From: Plectrocnemia conspersa
Lineage: Eukaryota > Arthropoda > Insecta > Trichoptera > Polycentropodidae
Length of the DNA: 64,000 nucleotides
NCBI GenBank assembly: GCA_009617715.1
Contig: VTFK01000157.1
Coordinates: 62,001-126,000 of the forward strand
Reading direction: 5' to 3'
Shown: piece after piece, positions 1 to 12,190 of the stretch
Position numbering within the stretch: the stretch's first letter is position 1
How the letters are laid out: each line of letters opens with the position of its first letter
Position numbers and translations under genes: made by a program
The notes under the pieces: model-generated
What the model saw: only the letters and a program-made list of their open reading frames with translations
Told to the model about the DNA's origin: nothing
Databases searched by the model: none

Positions 1-1330
1 ATAATTTGAAACATCTGCCAAGCGAACGAATGAGCTTTCACGAAATTTCGAAAGCAATCGAAGGTCGGTTCAGATGATATTGAAGAAGAAAAAACACTTT
101 TAACGATCCATTAATGTTATCGTATTCCGAAATTATTACAGATAAAGTGGAGTGGTAAATGTTGCATTAATTGCGCTCAAGCGGGTAATTGCTTCATATA
201 ATTTATTATCAAATTAACGCCGAATTACTCAAGTATATATTTATTTATACCTTCCCATCAACGCGCAAGACGTTAATGTGTAGAGCTTATTATAGTGGCA
301 ATGATTTTGCTTATATTATATATCAGGATTTAATATTTTTTAAATTGATACTATAGCTATAAAACCGCAATATTTTTATGTCGGATATCTAACTTCACAA
401 CATGTAATGTTATATACATATTTTTAACTATCTATTATGTTTAAAATATAATTTCATTAAAATTCAATGTTCATTGCATAATATGCGCGTGAATAATCAT
501 GAGAAAAGCTTTCATATCGAGCTAAGATGAAAGAAAACGTCTATAAGCTGGGAAAACTGATTGACCTTTAGTCACAAGTATCGCTTTCGTTCATGAGAAT
601 CTACTATGAGGAAGACAATTGTCCTATGTGAGAAAAGGCTGCGATCTACATTGTCTCGTCTCAGCAGACAATACGCTTTTCATTGTAGCAACAGAAGGCA
701 ATAACCTTCGTTTGAACACTCGCTAATTGATGAATGTCGTTCGTGACAGTGAAAATTTATGCGTGTAAAATAAAATTATGGATTTTTTGATATTTTTTTC
801 ACAACTCTGATGAGATGAGAACATCGAACGTCGTTGAGAACTTTGCAAAAACGTTGACGTGCATGTTGCATTCAATACGGCAACAAAAAATAACTTTACA
901 GTTATATGTAAGATGATATATCTCATAGTTAGTTAGAAATAAAATCGCCTTGTTAGTAGTAAGAATCAATCAAATTGTGTGTAAAAAACTGACGTGGAAT
1001 ATATATTTTAAAATAGCAACCTTATTATTTAATACACCATAAAACGTTAAATTTAAAAATAATTCTTATATATACATATTTTTAAATGATTATATAATTA
1101 ATATTTTTTACAAATATAATACTATTCTCTAATTATATGCCCCAGAATTAATAATGCTATTCAAAGAAAAATAAATTTTATATTAGCATCTCTTTGCTTG
1201 CGCAATATTTTAAATAATTTAGATTAATTATTAGCGTCTTAAAAAATACTATAATGCGAGAAAAACAGGAAGACAAATTCTGTATTATATAAATAGCTTT
1301 ATTGGATAACATTTTATATGTTCTATAAGC
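1..1330. other. AT-rich non-coding DNA
   Basis: No coding structure is supported here. A slightly GC-richer patch at about 480-900 contains only a short minus-strand open frame of low-complexity composition, without splice-site context. Probably intronic or intergenic. Confidence 0.5.
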
Positions 1331-1402
1331 CAGTGTTTATCAACCCTTTTGCACCTGCAGAGCACTGAAAATAAGAAAAACATTTTGCGGACCACTATCA
1401 CA
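1331..1402 (+). mobile_element. Lone hAT-type terminus
   Basis: The segment begins CAGTGTTTATCAACCC and about 50 bases later has TTTTGCGGACCACT. This is the layout of a widespread hAT terminal family whose ends start CAGTG, have a TTCTCAACC-like box, and then a GCGGACCAC box. Only this end is visible. I found no matching inverted end downstream and no 8-bp duplication, so the element is truncated or its other end has decayed. Confidence 0.45.
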
Positions 1403-3360
1403 GAACTATGGAATATTAATTATATGTATAGTACGTGTATTATTAATTCTTTTTTTCCATAAAGAAATTATTTATCCATATATTACCTATACGAGGATTT
1501 TCATTATCGGAGTAATAATGATTATTGTTTTGAATTAAGGCCTTCTAATTAAAATAACGAACAATACTTAAAAGATTTTATAGCGTAATTTGACAGAGTT
1601 ACGTAAAATGTGAGGATAGTTTAATTCCAAGAGCTAAACCAAACTGCATTTTTTTTATTTTTTGGATTTTGCAGCACATACCTAAATATTGACACACTTA
1701 TTTTTCCTTGTTTCTTTTAAACATGATGTACTATTTTCGGTATTTTCGCTATTCTCCTTTGACTATTATAATTATTAAATAATGTTACAGGTTTTTCTGT
1801 TTATTTTTCTTTATTTTAATTTTGTAGGGTTTAAAATTTTTCAACACAATAAATAGAATTTCTTGGAATTTTTAGCATAAGATTTTAAAATGGACGCAAA
1901 ATATTGGCGGATTAATTGAGAAATACTGCTATAGATTATTTTTATATGTAATAATCCACTAATAATTTATTTAGCATTTAGCAATCAATCAAAGTATGCT
2001 ACTTAATTAAACAAATTTAATAAACATATCTTTTTCTATAAATGTTAACAAATGTAACTAAATACAATTATTTGATATACAAACATTGAGAATCCAATAG
2101 ATCGAAAGTGTAAACAGGTAATTTTTAACTTTTAATAGTGAAAAATGTATGTAATTAGACTAAAAAAAGCCATACATATATTTATGAGCTATACAAAATT
2201 ATAAAAACAATATACTATCTATTGCGTTTATAAATAATTGTGTGATTATAGCGTGTCCATTTAATTTCTTAATTATTTTCAAGACGATGTTAAAAAATCC
2301 ATTAAAATGCAGATGCAAGTTATGATAAGAATTGTAGAATGACCGAATAATAGTAGATGAATTAAAAATCAATATTGAAATGATTAACAAAAAATTATAT
2401 AAAGATCTGGAAAAACAATACAAAAAGAAAATAGTTTATGTTAAATTATTGCATATTTTGCATTTTTTTTACAGAGAGAAACGATGTAAGGATGTAGATA
2501 ATACTAATTAAGTAATAAGTGTAATTAAGTTAATGGAGACAAATTATAGTTCATAAAAAACATGTTTTTTTTATGAATATCACTATTTTGTATTTTTGAG
2601 TTTTTCTAAAATTAAATTATATTATTTTAAATTAAAAATAATTCTTAAAATACACTTGAAAATCCCTAATTAATATTAGGGATTAAAAAAGGTAAAAACT
2701 AAATTCTTTATTTTGGTTTTATATATAATAATTTAATTAAACTAAGCTTGATAACGGGATTAAGCATACGTTTACAATAAACCATGATATATCCGAAACT
2801 AAAATCAAAACTTTTCGTTTGCATGTTTAAAATCGTATTAGAATTTTTTTAAGGATTTGTATAGTTCTCTTTGATTGCGTACTATTGTTATGAAAATTTT
2901 TTTTAATGAAAATCAGCTAATGAGGCTATTTTTGGACAGTGCTACTTTAGTGACAACGGTGTTGTTAAATTTTAATCAGATATATTTTTAAGATTACTTA
3001 CAAATTTAAGAGTATATTTTTTTTAAATAAAATGTTTTAAAAAAGTGATAGAAATGTGGCAAAGTTATGCATTTTTACCTAAAATTAGAATAGAACTGAT
3101 ATACATATTTTCAGGAAGTAATTGCAGAAAGTTTCTTAAGATAATTTGCCAATTATATTGGCCATGAAAGCTTTTCAACTATGTTTTTAGCGGATCTGTC
3201 AGTAAAGAAATTACTTTCGGTATGAATTAAAAGTGAACCAGACAGTTTTTTTTATCTTACTCGTAAAAGTTAAAAATTATGATAGCATCGATATATAATA
3301 TTTTTATATCCGCGTATTTTATTTTTACATTTTATTATCCAGTAACATCGACGAGCGGTA
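1403..3360. other. AT-rich non-coding DNA with one short palindrome
   Basis: Very AT-rich with long A and T runs. No credible open frame. At 2661-2684 there is a perfect inverted repeat with 10-bp arms (AATCCCTAAT and its complement) around TAAT. No transposase similarity was recognised, though part of this stretch may belong to the hAT fragment at 1331. Confidence 0.45.
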
Positions 3361-3930
3361 ACAGCATAAGCCCGTAAATAGTATCTAAGTTATTTCATAT
3401 GCGGCGATAGACGAAAAGCTTGATATAAATCGCACGTTCTGGTTTATATAGAGGCGGGGGAATAAGTGAGCCAAACACGATCTGTGCATTAAATTAGTGC
3501 ATTCCTTTAATCCGCAAGAGTACCTAGGCTTGGTTGGAAAAGTTGAAAATGGGATACACAATATATAGATAGGCGAATGGTAATGTATGGTAAATTGACG
3601 CCGCAGGCCTAGCCTGATTCTCAGGCAGGCATCGCGAAGCAAATTTATGATTGAGCAGATTGCCGGTCAAATGGCCGCGTTAAAGTTCACGTTTCGTCTC
3701 TGGCGAAGACGACGGCCGTGACTTGCAGCATCCGTCGTCCAATAGAGGGGTCTCGATCATCTCGAGATGTCTTATCTGACGCGCCGGTGCCAATTATTTC
3801 GGCTAATGATGCAACACGGCGACGGTGACCCGACACACTGTCACGGTCGAACACGAGACCGTGATTGCTGTAGTTCAGGCGTGGCGAACGTAAGACATGC
3901 GTGCCATTAGTGACACGCAATAGAACTCTT
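3361..3930. other. GC/CpG-rich island, candidate conserved non-coding element
   Basis: GC content and CpG density rise sharply, most clearly at 3670-3910, against AT-rich flanks. A minus-strand open frame of 77 codons covers 3687-3920, but its best acceptor (after CTGAACTACAG) gives a phase that does not fit the neighbouring exon at 5196-5341. A small hairpin, TCACGGTC with GACCGTGA, lies near 3840-3865. Could be a regulatory element or an unrecognised exon. Confidence 0.35.
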
Positions 3931-4760
3931 CTAGACTAAATAAACATACAAGTAAAAATAAAGCGATTTTATCAGACCTAAATCGTATCAACTTTGTGCA
4001 TGCAGTGTATGTTTAAAATGGCCGTGTTAGTTATTAGTCTATTTTTTTTATTTATGATAATAATATTATAAACAGGCAGACTGGTATTAGGAAGAAGTGC
4101 CGTTTATAATCAATAGAAAAGCCTTAACCATGTCAATAAAAAATTGAAGCTTAGAATCAGTATCAGATATGTGCGTTCTCTCAAATGAAGAGCAAATGAG
4201 CAGCTATAATTAAACTGTTTCTTATCATCACACATTTGAAATTTGCACAGCACTTCAAATATAAATGTGTTACAATAGAACATATATTTGTGGCGATCGA
4301 CACATGTCACACGGACGAAAAAAATAGAATTTCAATGGTGCAGTGAGCTGGCGAGAATGATTTTTAAATATAAATTTCAATAATTCATTCGAATCTTCGA
4401 ATTTTATTTCTAAAAAAATCGTCTAAATAACGAATTCATATATAGATTGATTAAAATAATTGAGTTTTGTTTTTACGTTAAAGCATTAAAAATTACTTTA
4501 AAGCACGAGTTATAACAATGTTGGTTGAGTGAAAAATATCTTTAAATATAACATGTTACGGTCGTAAATAATATTTTAGTGTAGTTATAAAACAACAGTA
4601 AAATAATACGGTTATGAATATGATATAAAATTGCAAAAAACATTCTCAACTTTGTATCTGCTATTATATAAATTAATTTTCGATTCATATTGATTTGCAC
4701 GTCAGGTTTACCGATTTTATTGCGCAAACATAAAATACAAACAAATTTAACGCATGATTC
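3931..4760. other. AT-rich non-coding DNA
   Basis: Nothing recognisable. Short open frames on both strands are low-complexity and unsupported. Confidence 0.45.
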
Positions 4761-5165
4761 AATTCACAAACGGTACGCCGCGACCCCTGAACCAGAAAAG
4801 CAATCATTGTGCTTTTCGATCCGGAAACGGTTCCGAACAAAGAACAAGAAGCAACCGATAGATGTTCTATTATTGTTTTTCATCTCAATCGACCGATCAC
4901 GATCCGCGAAACAATGGATTTTCTTAAAAATCAGAAGGTCTAAAATTACAACCTAGCGCCTTTTCAACTATCGATTAATCACAGAACGCGCATCTAGGCG
5001 CCATCTAGACCAATCTGATGCCAAGATCTTTACGCAGTGTTTCTCTCACGACATTCACTGCTACGTTTGAATACGTAGGTATGGGTATATCCCTTTGGGC
5101 TATCACGATCTTTGAACGCTGTTGAACGCCAGCCGACAAATGATCTCAATAACGGCTTCTTAGAA
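4761..5165. other. GC-richer island beside an exon
   Basis: Moderately GC-rich block immediately downstream, in minus-strand sense, of the exon at 5196-5341. It would be the start of the next intron. It has two close copies of a TCTAGG/GCGCCATCTAG-like word near 4990-5010. A plus-strand open frame (4690-4956) runs through it but has no splice context. Confidence 0.3.
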
Positions 5166-5195
5166 GGGTGACACTCAAGAGAAGGATCTACTTAC

Positions 5196-5341
5196 ATTGC
5201 CCAAGACTCCGCTGTAAGGCTGAATGCGAGGTGGAAGACCAGGTCCAGTCTGGGAAGGACTCGTGGTGTCCACAGGCGAATCGTCGGAAGGTAACGTCTC
5301 ATTACCACTGTCCGCGGCGCCCATCCTGGTCTTTACATCAT
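5196..5341 (-). CDS. Internal coding exon, product not recognised
   Basis: A 146-nt internal exon on the minus strand. The acceptor reads TTTGTTTCAG before the first exon base (5341). The donor reads AAT/GTAAGTAGATC after 5196, close to consensus. One frame is fully open and encodes 48 residues after a split codon, beginning DVKTRMGAADSGNET and ending PYSGVLGN. The peptide is rich in Ser, Pro, Thr, Asp and Gly, as in a disordered linker, and shows no catalytic motif. The exon starts in phase 1 (one base supplied by the upstream exon) and ends on a complete codon. It can be joined in frame to the exon at 33082-33165, the joint codon being AAT (Asn). I do not recognise the protein. The downstream exon, needing phase 0, is not convincingly visible before position 1. 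Confidence 0.65.
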
Positions 5342-5344
5342 CTG

Positions 5345-8215
5345 AAACAAACGAGATGGTAAGATACGGATTCTCGGTATTTATTAGAGTTTCAGTAATC
5401 GAAACTTTCACTTTAATAAATACTAAAGATTTTCTGGATCGAGATTCTATTTGTTATACATATGTAATACATAATTATATTATATAAATTTTAGATCTAT
5501 TTTGTAATTTCTATTCAAAATTATTTTCTGTGCATTTTAAATTATCATACATTAAATAATCAAGATAATTTCAGAAACTAGTAACTTTATAGATATACGT
5601 ATATATTCAAACAGTGATTCTATATTATAATGAACATAACATTCAATATTTAAAAATATCATAGATGATCTTAATGGCACAATTTCCAACTATTTCATTG
5701 TTAAGTTTTGTTTATAATATTAGTAGTTTATTATTAAAATGAGATTTTAAAAATATTTCATATACTAAAAATTTTGAAATTTTTGTGGCAGTCCTTTTTA
5801 AGCAGCAATTAATATAAATCTCAGTGATGAGATGTCATGGTTTTGAAGATGTATCTCGCAGCGTGATGCCAGTTTTAAAAACTAATCATATTTCTCTATT
5901 TGTATCGCGGATTCTCAATTTTTTGTAATATTATTTTGATTTTGAATAAAATACAATTGCCATCCACTGAGATTTTTTTTAAATTATTTTCTAAATAAAA
6001 ATCTAGCTCTAGTTTTTAATAACATAATATTGTATTATTTATACAGCCAGTGCCAGAATTCAGTTATATCATTTTTACACTTTTGACTGTAGGAATAATG
6101 GATGATACAGTGCCGAAATATAACTTTAGAACAAAATAAGCTTGCAGAATGACTTGACCCATATAAGTAAATGATTGAAATTGAATAAACTAACAATTAG
6201 CAAAAATAAACTAAAATTATAATATATAATGATAATTTAAATATCACAATCACTGTAAATAACTTTCCAATTATAAAAAGTGATTTATTTATTACACTTA
6301 TTATGCACATATTCATAGTCATCAAACATATGTCTTGCGTTTGGGGATTTGCAACTAAATGTTAATTAAAACCACTTGAGATTATTTAAAATACGGATAT
6401 AAAAAAATGCTAGAGAGAAATTATATTTTAAATATTAAACTAAAATTTAGAAAACAGCTGTCGATGATTTACACATCCCTTATGTATTTTCTGTGAAATT
6501 CGGCACAAATTCTTTAGTATATATTGCATTTAAATACTATATTGATTTTCCAAAATCGACTAAGAATAATTACAAAGAAATATTAATAATAAATATTTTT
6601 AATGAATTTATGCAACTTACGTAAAATAAAATTAATTCAAGAAATAACACCTATAATATATTATTAAACAATTTTTATTTTAATTTTCCTTTTACTATGC
6701 TTCTTATTTTTTACTTGTTCTTTTAAAATTTAATAATAGATAAAAGTGTAAGTTATTTTTTCTAAATGTATACGTAATATATGTATAATGTTAATGTATC
6801 TAATTTATACCGCAGAATTAGTTATTTCTACTCATAATAAAAAAATCGTCAATAGCAAGAAAACTATACAAATGTATAAATCATGTTATTGAATATTTGT
6901 AACAAAAGGTTTTTATTAAATAAAACCAATATAAATGTTAAATAAGTATATATCTTAATAAAAAAAAAATTACAGAAATATTATTTGTATATATCACAAA
7001 AATAAAAAATAAAATAAATTCGTAGCCATAATAATTAAGAACTACAAACTTAGCCATTTATTGATATTAAATATCATATTTTTTTTATCAAATTTGTCTA
7101 TAAATTAGAATTTTTACAAAAAATAAGAATTAAGTTAACAAAGCAAGATTTAATATTGAAAAACTTATAATTGTAATTTTTAGCAATTTGTATTAAAAAA
7201 ATTAACCCACAGTTTTTATTTTTCATATAAAAGTTTTTTACAAGATTGAGAATACAAGAAATAATTACAATTTTTATTTTAAAAGCATTTTCTATTTCAC
7301 AGAAGAGCTTAAGTTTGCAAGAGTTGGTAAACGTAATATATAGTTTAAGATTTTTTCTTCCTGATATATTTAAAAAAATTAAAAATGCTTTATTATATAT
7401 AATTTAGAGACAAATTGTTATATTTTTTTAAATGTTCAAGAAATTAAGAAATCTTATGTGTTTAGTATTATTTTTTTTTTAGACCAAATAGACACAATAA
7501 AATAGAAAATTCATTCCATTAAAGCGGACTAACACACTCAATAAGAATAAAAGGAAAACCCAGGAAGCAAATCTTCATACATATTCATTTTCTTAAGAAA
7601 TATTTGACTGAAACTATATATGATGAAGTTAAAAAAACTAATATTTTTATTATTGACGATTTGTTTTAAATAAAATCAAGAATATTCATTGCGTACTATT
7701 TTCTCGAATACAGAAAAAATAACCATACTAAGTATGTATAAAAAAATTTCATATAGAAAGATACAAATAAAAAATTTTAAAATTATTTGTAAAGGTTGTT
7801 CAATTTTAACAAAATTTAGAATTATTTTTAAATAAAATTTAGGATTGGAGAAATAATATAAAAATGATATTTTTTAAATAAATATCATAATAAATAATAT
7901 TTTAGTATGTATACATATATTTGTCGTTTTATTTGCTTAATTGATTAAAAATAAGGGCTGTAAATTTCTGTGAAAAGAAACAGTGAATATTATTAGACCC
8001 GTTACAGTACTTTGGTAATAGTAAAATCTAGTGTATGTCAAACAATTATTAAAAATACTAATAAATATTATAATACCTTAGATAACATTTTCATAAATAA
8101 TTGTGAAAGAATTAATGTAAAAATTACATCATATTCTGGAATATATTATATATTGTATACATATTTCAATCTCAAAAAAAACTCAAGCTGCTCTTTTGTC
8201 AACTCTCAATTCACA
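5345..8215. other. AT-rich desert
   Basis: Nearly 3 kb of extremely AT-rich DNA with A and T homopolymer runs and no credible open frame, splice-site pair or repeat boundary. Most likely intron of the minus-strand gene whose exon is at 5196-5341. Confidence 0.5.
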
Positions 8216-8900
8216 AAATAGTATGAGAATCACTGACGATGAAGTCGTTACACGAAACCAACCCATTAACTTGATCTTGATACCGCTTAACCTTTGTCTA
8301 AATGCGCTTTTTTAGAAGAGCCCTTCAGACATGAGTTACGAGCTCAGCTTCCACGCCAACCAGTTTCGAAATATTAAAATTAATTTGAAACCTGAAAGAG
8401 CAGCTCGTATGTCATCATAATTAATTATTACGAATTACATTCCAAAGTGACAAACGCATTCATCGTTTTGTGCAATTAATCAAATGAAGGGTTTCGTCAG
8501 AATTTCAAAGGTCATTGCATACCATAGTTTAACGTAACATCTTAAATCGTATCGTCGAACTTATGAAAGATTTATTTTCGGTGTTGTCACACGTTCAATT
8601 TATATTACATAAATTAAATCTCGAGCTTTTTGATCGTACTTCAAAGTCGCTCAGGTAACAAATCGCACAAGATTACAAAGAGGGAAAAGCGGCGGTGTTT
8701 CCATGCTTTGCCCGCGGGGTCATCAATTTGGAGGGCTTTGAAATAAGTGGACCCTGCGTATCGGATTATCTCAATAAATTAGCGTCTCTCGTGAGGTTGC
8801 AAGAGGGCCGACGACAAAGAGGCGTCGTTTGTCGCCATGTTTGTACCGCACAGACACAATAATGGATTTGTAACGGTTCGCAAAAGTATGCACATTTAGT
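8216..8900. other. GC/CpG-rich island, candidate conserved non-coding element
   Basis: A block of mixed composition with CpG-rich runs (8690-8720 and 8800-8840), sharply bounded by AT-rich DNA. Stop codons occur in all six frames at short intervals, so it is not coding. Position inside a probable large intron suggests an enhancer-type element; this is inference from composition. Confidence 0.35.
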
Positions 8901-10020
8901 TGGGACATATAACAAAGATCTTCATAAATACGTTTATATCGATCTTAGGTAAAGAGAGCTCAACTTTTGATTAATGAAAATGACATACAGAAAAGTAAAG
9001 GGATTTCTCTTAAAATTATTGGACTGGAGCTTCATCAAAAATAAATAAATTTATAATAAATATAACATATAGGCGGTAATCAATCCAATATCTAGCAGCT
9101 TTTGCTCAGTAAACTAAATATCATAAATATTAAAGTATACTGTAAATTAAATAAAATTGCAGTATACATTGTGAAAGACTGTACGGTGCTACATAACCAC
9201 AATAAGTGGTACTAGTGTGTTTGAATGGTTTCTATCTACAAAGATTGATATGAAGATGTTAAAGTTTACGGTACAACCGAGCGTGGATCGATCTTTGCTA
9301 TAAAGCTCGTGAAATTGTAAAAAAATATGGTAGATGATTTTAAAATCTATTCAGAGATGATTTATCAAATATATATATTATACAAATATTTAGAATAGAT
9401 AAAGATTTATAAAAATAATAGTAAAGGGATATTGTTGGAGTACTGAACAATAACATAAAATATTTTTGTATAGGGGAAAAATCAGATAGCTACCATAATC
9501 AAAGCAGTTTCTTTAAACTAACTGATATAAATAAAGTAAATGAAATTATGTTACATAAATTGTAATTCTCTTTATTGTGGTTTTCCGGAAATTAAATTGG
9601 CACAACTCGTATGTGAGAGGTAATTCATATAACGACTACTTTCTCATTAAAAATATCCTGATTTCGAATAGCTTAATTTATCTTATGTCCAATCATAATA
9701 AAGTAAAAATAAAAATATATAATATTACAAATTGTCAAAAAATATACATGCGTTTTAAAAAAAACTACAATTAAAAATATGTATATATGTCAAGTTCACA
9801 AAATAATATTTGCAATCAATAATACTATGTATGATTTTTTAGTCATATATTATTTTTTATTTTCTATGGTTATATTAAACATATTAAATCCAAATATTAT
9901 TTTAATACCTTTCCATTGAAAAAAATATAAAAAGTAAATTATGGCACGTAGCAATTATTTATTAAGCAGATACTTTTACTTTGTTGATCAGAAAATTAAG
10001 CAATTAATTAACGAATTTTG
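8901..10020. other. AT-rich non-coding DNA
   Basis: No supported feature. A short inverted repeat (GTATACTG with CAGTATAC) lies near 9137-9167. Confidence 0.45.
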
Positions 10021-10275
10021 TCAACGGCAATTGGAGCGTAACGGGACGCTTTGAAATAGAAAGTGTTGCCAGGCGGTCGTTTCTTCTGCTGGCGATAACA
10101 TAAAGGCACGCGATGATGGTTCACTACTCTTTTTTCCCAACTGGAAAAAGCCGACTCTCCGTGTGAGGTCTTCTGATCTAAGAAGTATGCGTTTTACCGC
10201 TCCACCCATTGCCAAGACAGTTCTGCACTCGGATAAGTCGGCCGCCAGGTGATTGATGGCGTCAACTGTGTCGAT
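10021..10275 (-). CDS. Candidate coding exon, possibly helical-repeat protein
   Basis: On the minus strand a T-rich tract ending TTTTTTTTGATAG makes a good acceptor, and the frame is open for 84 codons from 10275 to a TGA at 10023-10021. The peptide begins IDTVDAINHLAADLSE and continues CRTVLAMGGAVKRILLRSED. The helix-turn-helix pattern, with ECR..LAMGG followed by a hydrophobic helix, resembles an Armadillo-type repeat, but I cannot name a family. The coding part may end early at GCG/GTAAAA (exon 10198-10275, 78 nt); otherwise this is a terminal exon. An alternative frame is also open as far as that donor. Its phase does not allow simple insertion between the exons at 33082 and 5196, so it may be an alternative exon, a different gene, or a false call. 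Confidence 0.4.
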   Translation of the reverse strand: MDTVDAINHLAADLSECRTVLAMGGAVKRILLRSEDLTRRVGFFQLGKKSSEPSSRAFMLSPAEETTAWQHFLFQSVPLRSNCR

Positions 10276-10280
10276 CTATC

Positions 10281-11879
10281 AAAAAAAAATGTAGACAATA
10301 TGTCGAGAGGTATTTTAGAGATGCAGACAAAAAAGAAACCGACAGGTAGGGGCGCGGTTTCGGGATGACATTCAAAGGTGCGGTGACGTTTTGCGATGCC
10401 AGATAAGTAATTTATGGCGAAGTATTAAAAAGATGCATCAAAGATAAAGATAAATTGCTACTAAAAAACTAGAATGTATCATTATTAAATATCACAAAAA
10501 GTTTAATTTAATGTGAATTATCAATTATTTAAGTGTAATAGTATATAGTAATGGAAAGTTAGCAAAACAAATAAACGACTCTCGACTTCTTTTACTAAAA
10601 ATACAACACTTTACTTCATCTAATTTAAGTGGACAATAAAATTTATTTTGTCATTTTATCATGTGTGTACATATAAGTTTCGATCTATTTTTTGCTATAC
10701 TCGAATTCTGTTTTATCATAAAATTTACTTTAAATTTAAGCGTTAGATAAATCAGAACGATAGCTTAGAAAAAAGTAATCCAACCGCTCTGAATCACTTG
10801 TAATATGGGTACCGCACTAACTGAATAAAAATAAAAAATCCATTTTACGAAGTTTGTGAACTACATTTAAACAACAGGAACAGAAGGTATCATAACGAAA
10901 ATGCAAAATAAATCCTTGATCACAATATAAAGACCAAAATGAACAGATAAAAAATCTATCAAAAACCGTTCTACTAAAGCAGGTAGCGTAAACTAAAAAA
11001 TTTATTACTGCCAGTTTTATGCAAATATTTGGATGCAATGCACATGTAGTTCTAAAACTAGCTCTGGAATTTGGCTATCATATAAAGGATTTTGACTTTA
11101 TTTTATGTTACAAATATACATAATAAATTTCAGTGAAACTGCACCAAACCCATTCTATCAAATTGCGTAGCTTGAAATGCGTTAAAGTGCTATACATATT
11201 TTTTAGTTTATTTTTTCCTGAACGGTGAATCGGTTTAGTTTGTTCTTAACCTTTTCATAATATTTCAGATATTCTGAATTTTTCTAATTATAATGATGCA
11301 GCACTTATCGTTATTTTTCTATACGCTGGAAGACTTCAATATACGCAATTCTATCCACTCGGAAAATTTTAAGCATACGTTTATAGATCTACATTTTAAA
11401 AATCTCTATGCAAGATAACGGCAAAAATATAACAATGAATATATGAAAGGTATCATTCTGAGAAATGTAATTTTTACTATTTATATTTGGTTTATACGAA
11501 TATTTAAAAATACATGATTCAGGCTCCCGATAAAAACCGAATGCTTTGATGTTGAACTATTCTCGTAACTAAGGTCTGAAAAGCTTCCTCAGGATCCTTC
11601 ACTCGAAAGCCTGCAGCCGCTGAAAGTCGCTTGTGCTTAGTGCCCAAGTATCGCATCATATACTAGTACTGGTCTTACCAGAGACTTATGGAAAAACGTG
11701 TCTATGCAAATTTATTTTTAACTAAATGTTGTCCTATCACTATAATTTTATTTAAATAAAACATATTATCGATGCTACTAATCCTTTATCGAAGATGAAA
11801 CGATTAACATCTATGGAGGTCCATGCGGTTTAGGCCACCTAATATTTTTTATAAATTAATTTTATTTAATTCCAAGAAG
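10281..11879. other. Mostly AT-rich non-coding DNA
   Basis: A GC-rich patch at about 10335-10400 adjoins the candidate exon. A second mixed patch at 11540-11720 has the look of an old repeat, but I could not assign it. No coding structure supported. Confidence 0.4.
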
Positions 11880-12190
11880 TATTTATTTGATGCCATGAAT
11901 GAATCCGTGAATGGGCTTACGTATTAAGCGCTCGGTCACGCCGCGTTAATTTTTCCCCTCGAAAGCCTCCATAAAGTTTAGATTCGGCGGACGATAGGTG
12001 TCGCCGAAGAGGCCGGTCATGTCGTTAAATTGACCATAAGAAGCTTAAGCCACCCGAGTGGTCAACATCAATGAAATATCTAGAAGCGTTTAATCGATTG
12101 TGACGAATCGAAAGCTCCTACTGGTATTTGCGGCCGAGCACACGCGGTGTTATTAACGACACTAAATCATTACACGCTCACTAATTCGCA
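11880..12190. other. GC/CpG-rich island, candidate conserved non-coding element
   Basis: About 300 bases of clearly higher GC, including a dense CpG stretch at 11930-12060, flanked by AT-rich DNA. All frames are broken by stops. Probably regulatory if functional. Confidence 0.35.

Noticed and set aside
10100..10125. A word AAAGGCACGCGATGA resembling the microRNA miR-124 seed region
   Set aside because: The match is partial, there is no complementary arm within 100 bases, and the word lies in a candidate coding exon on the other strand.
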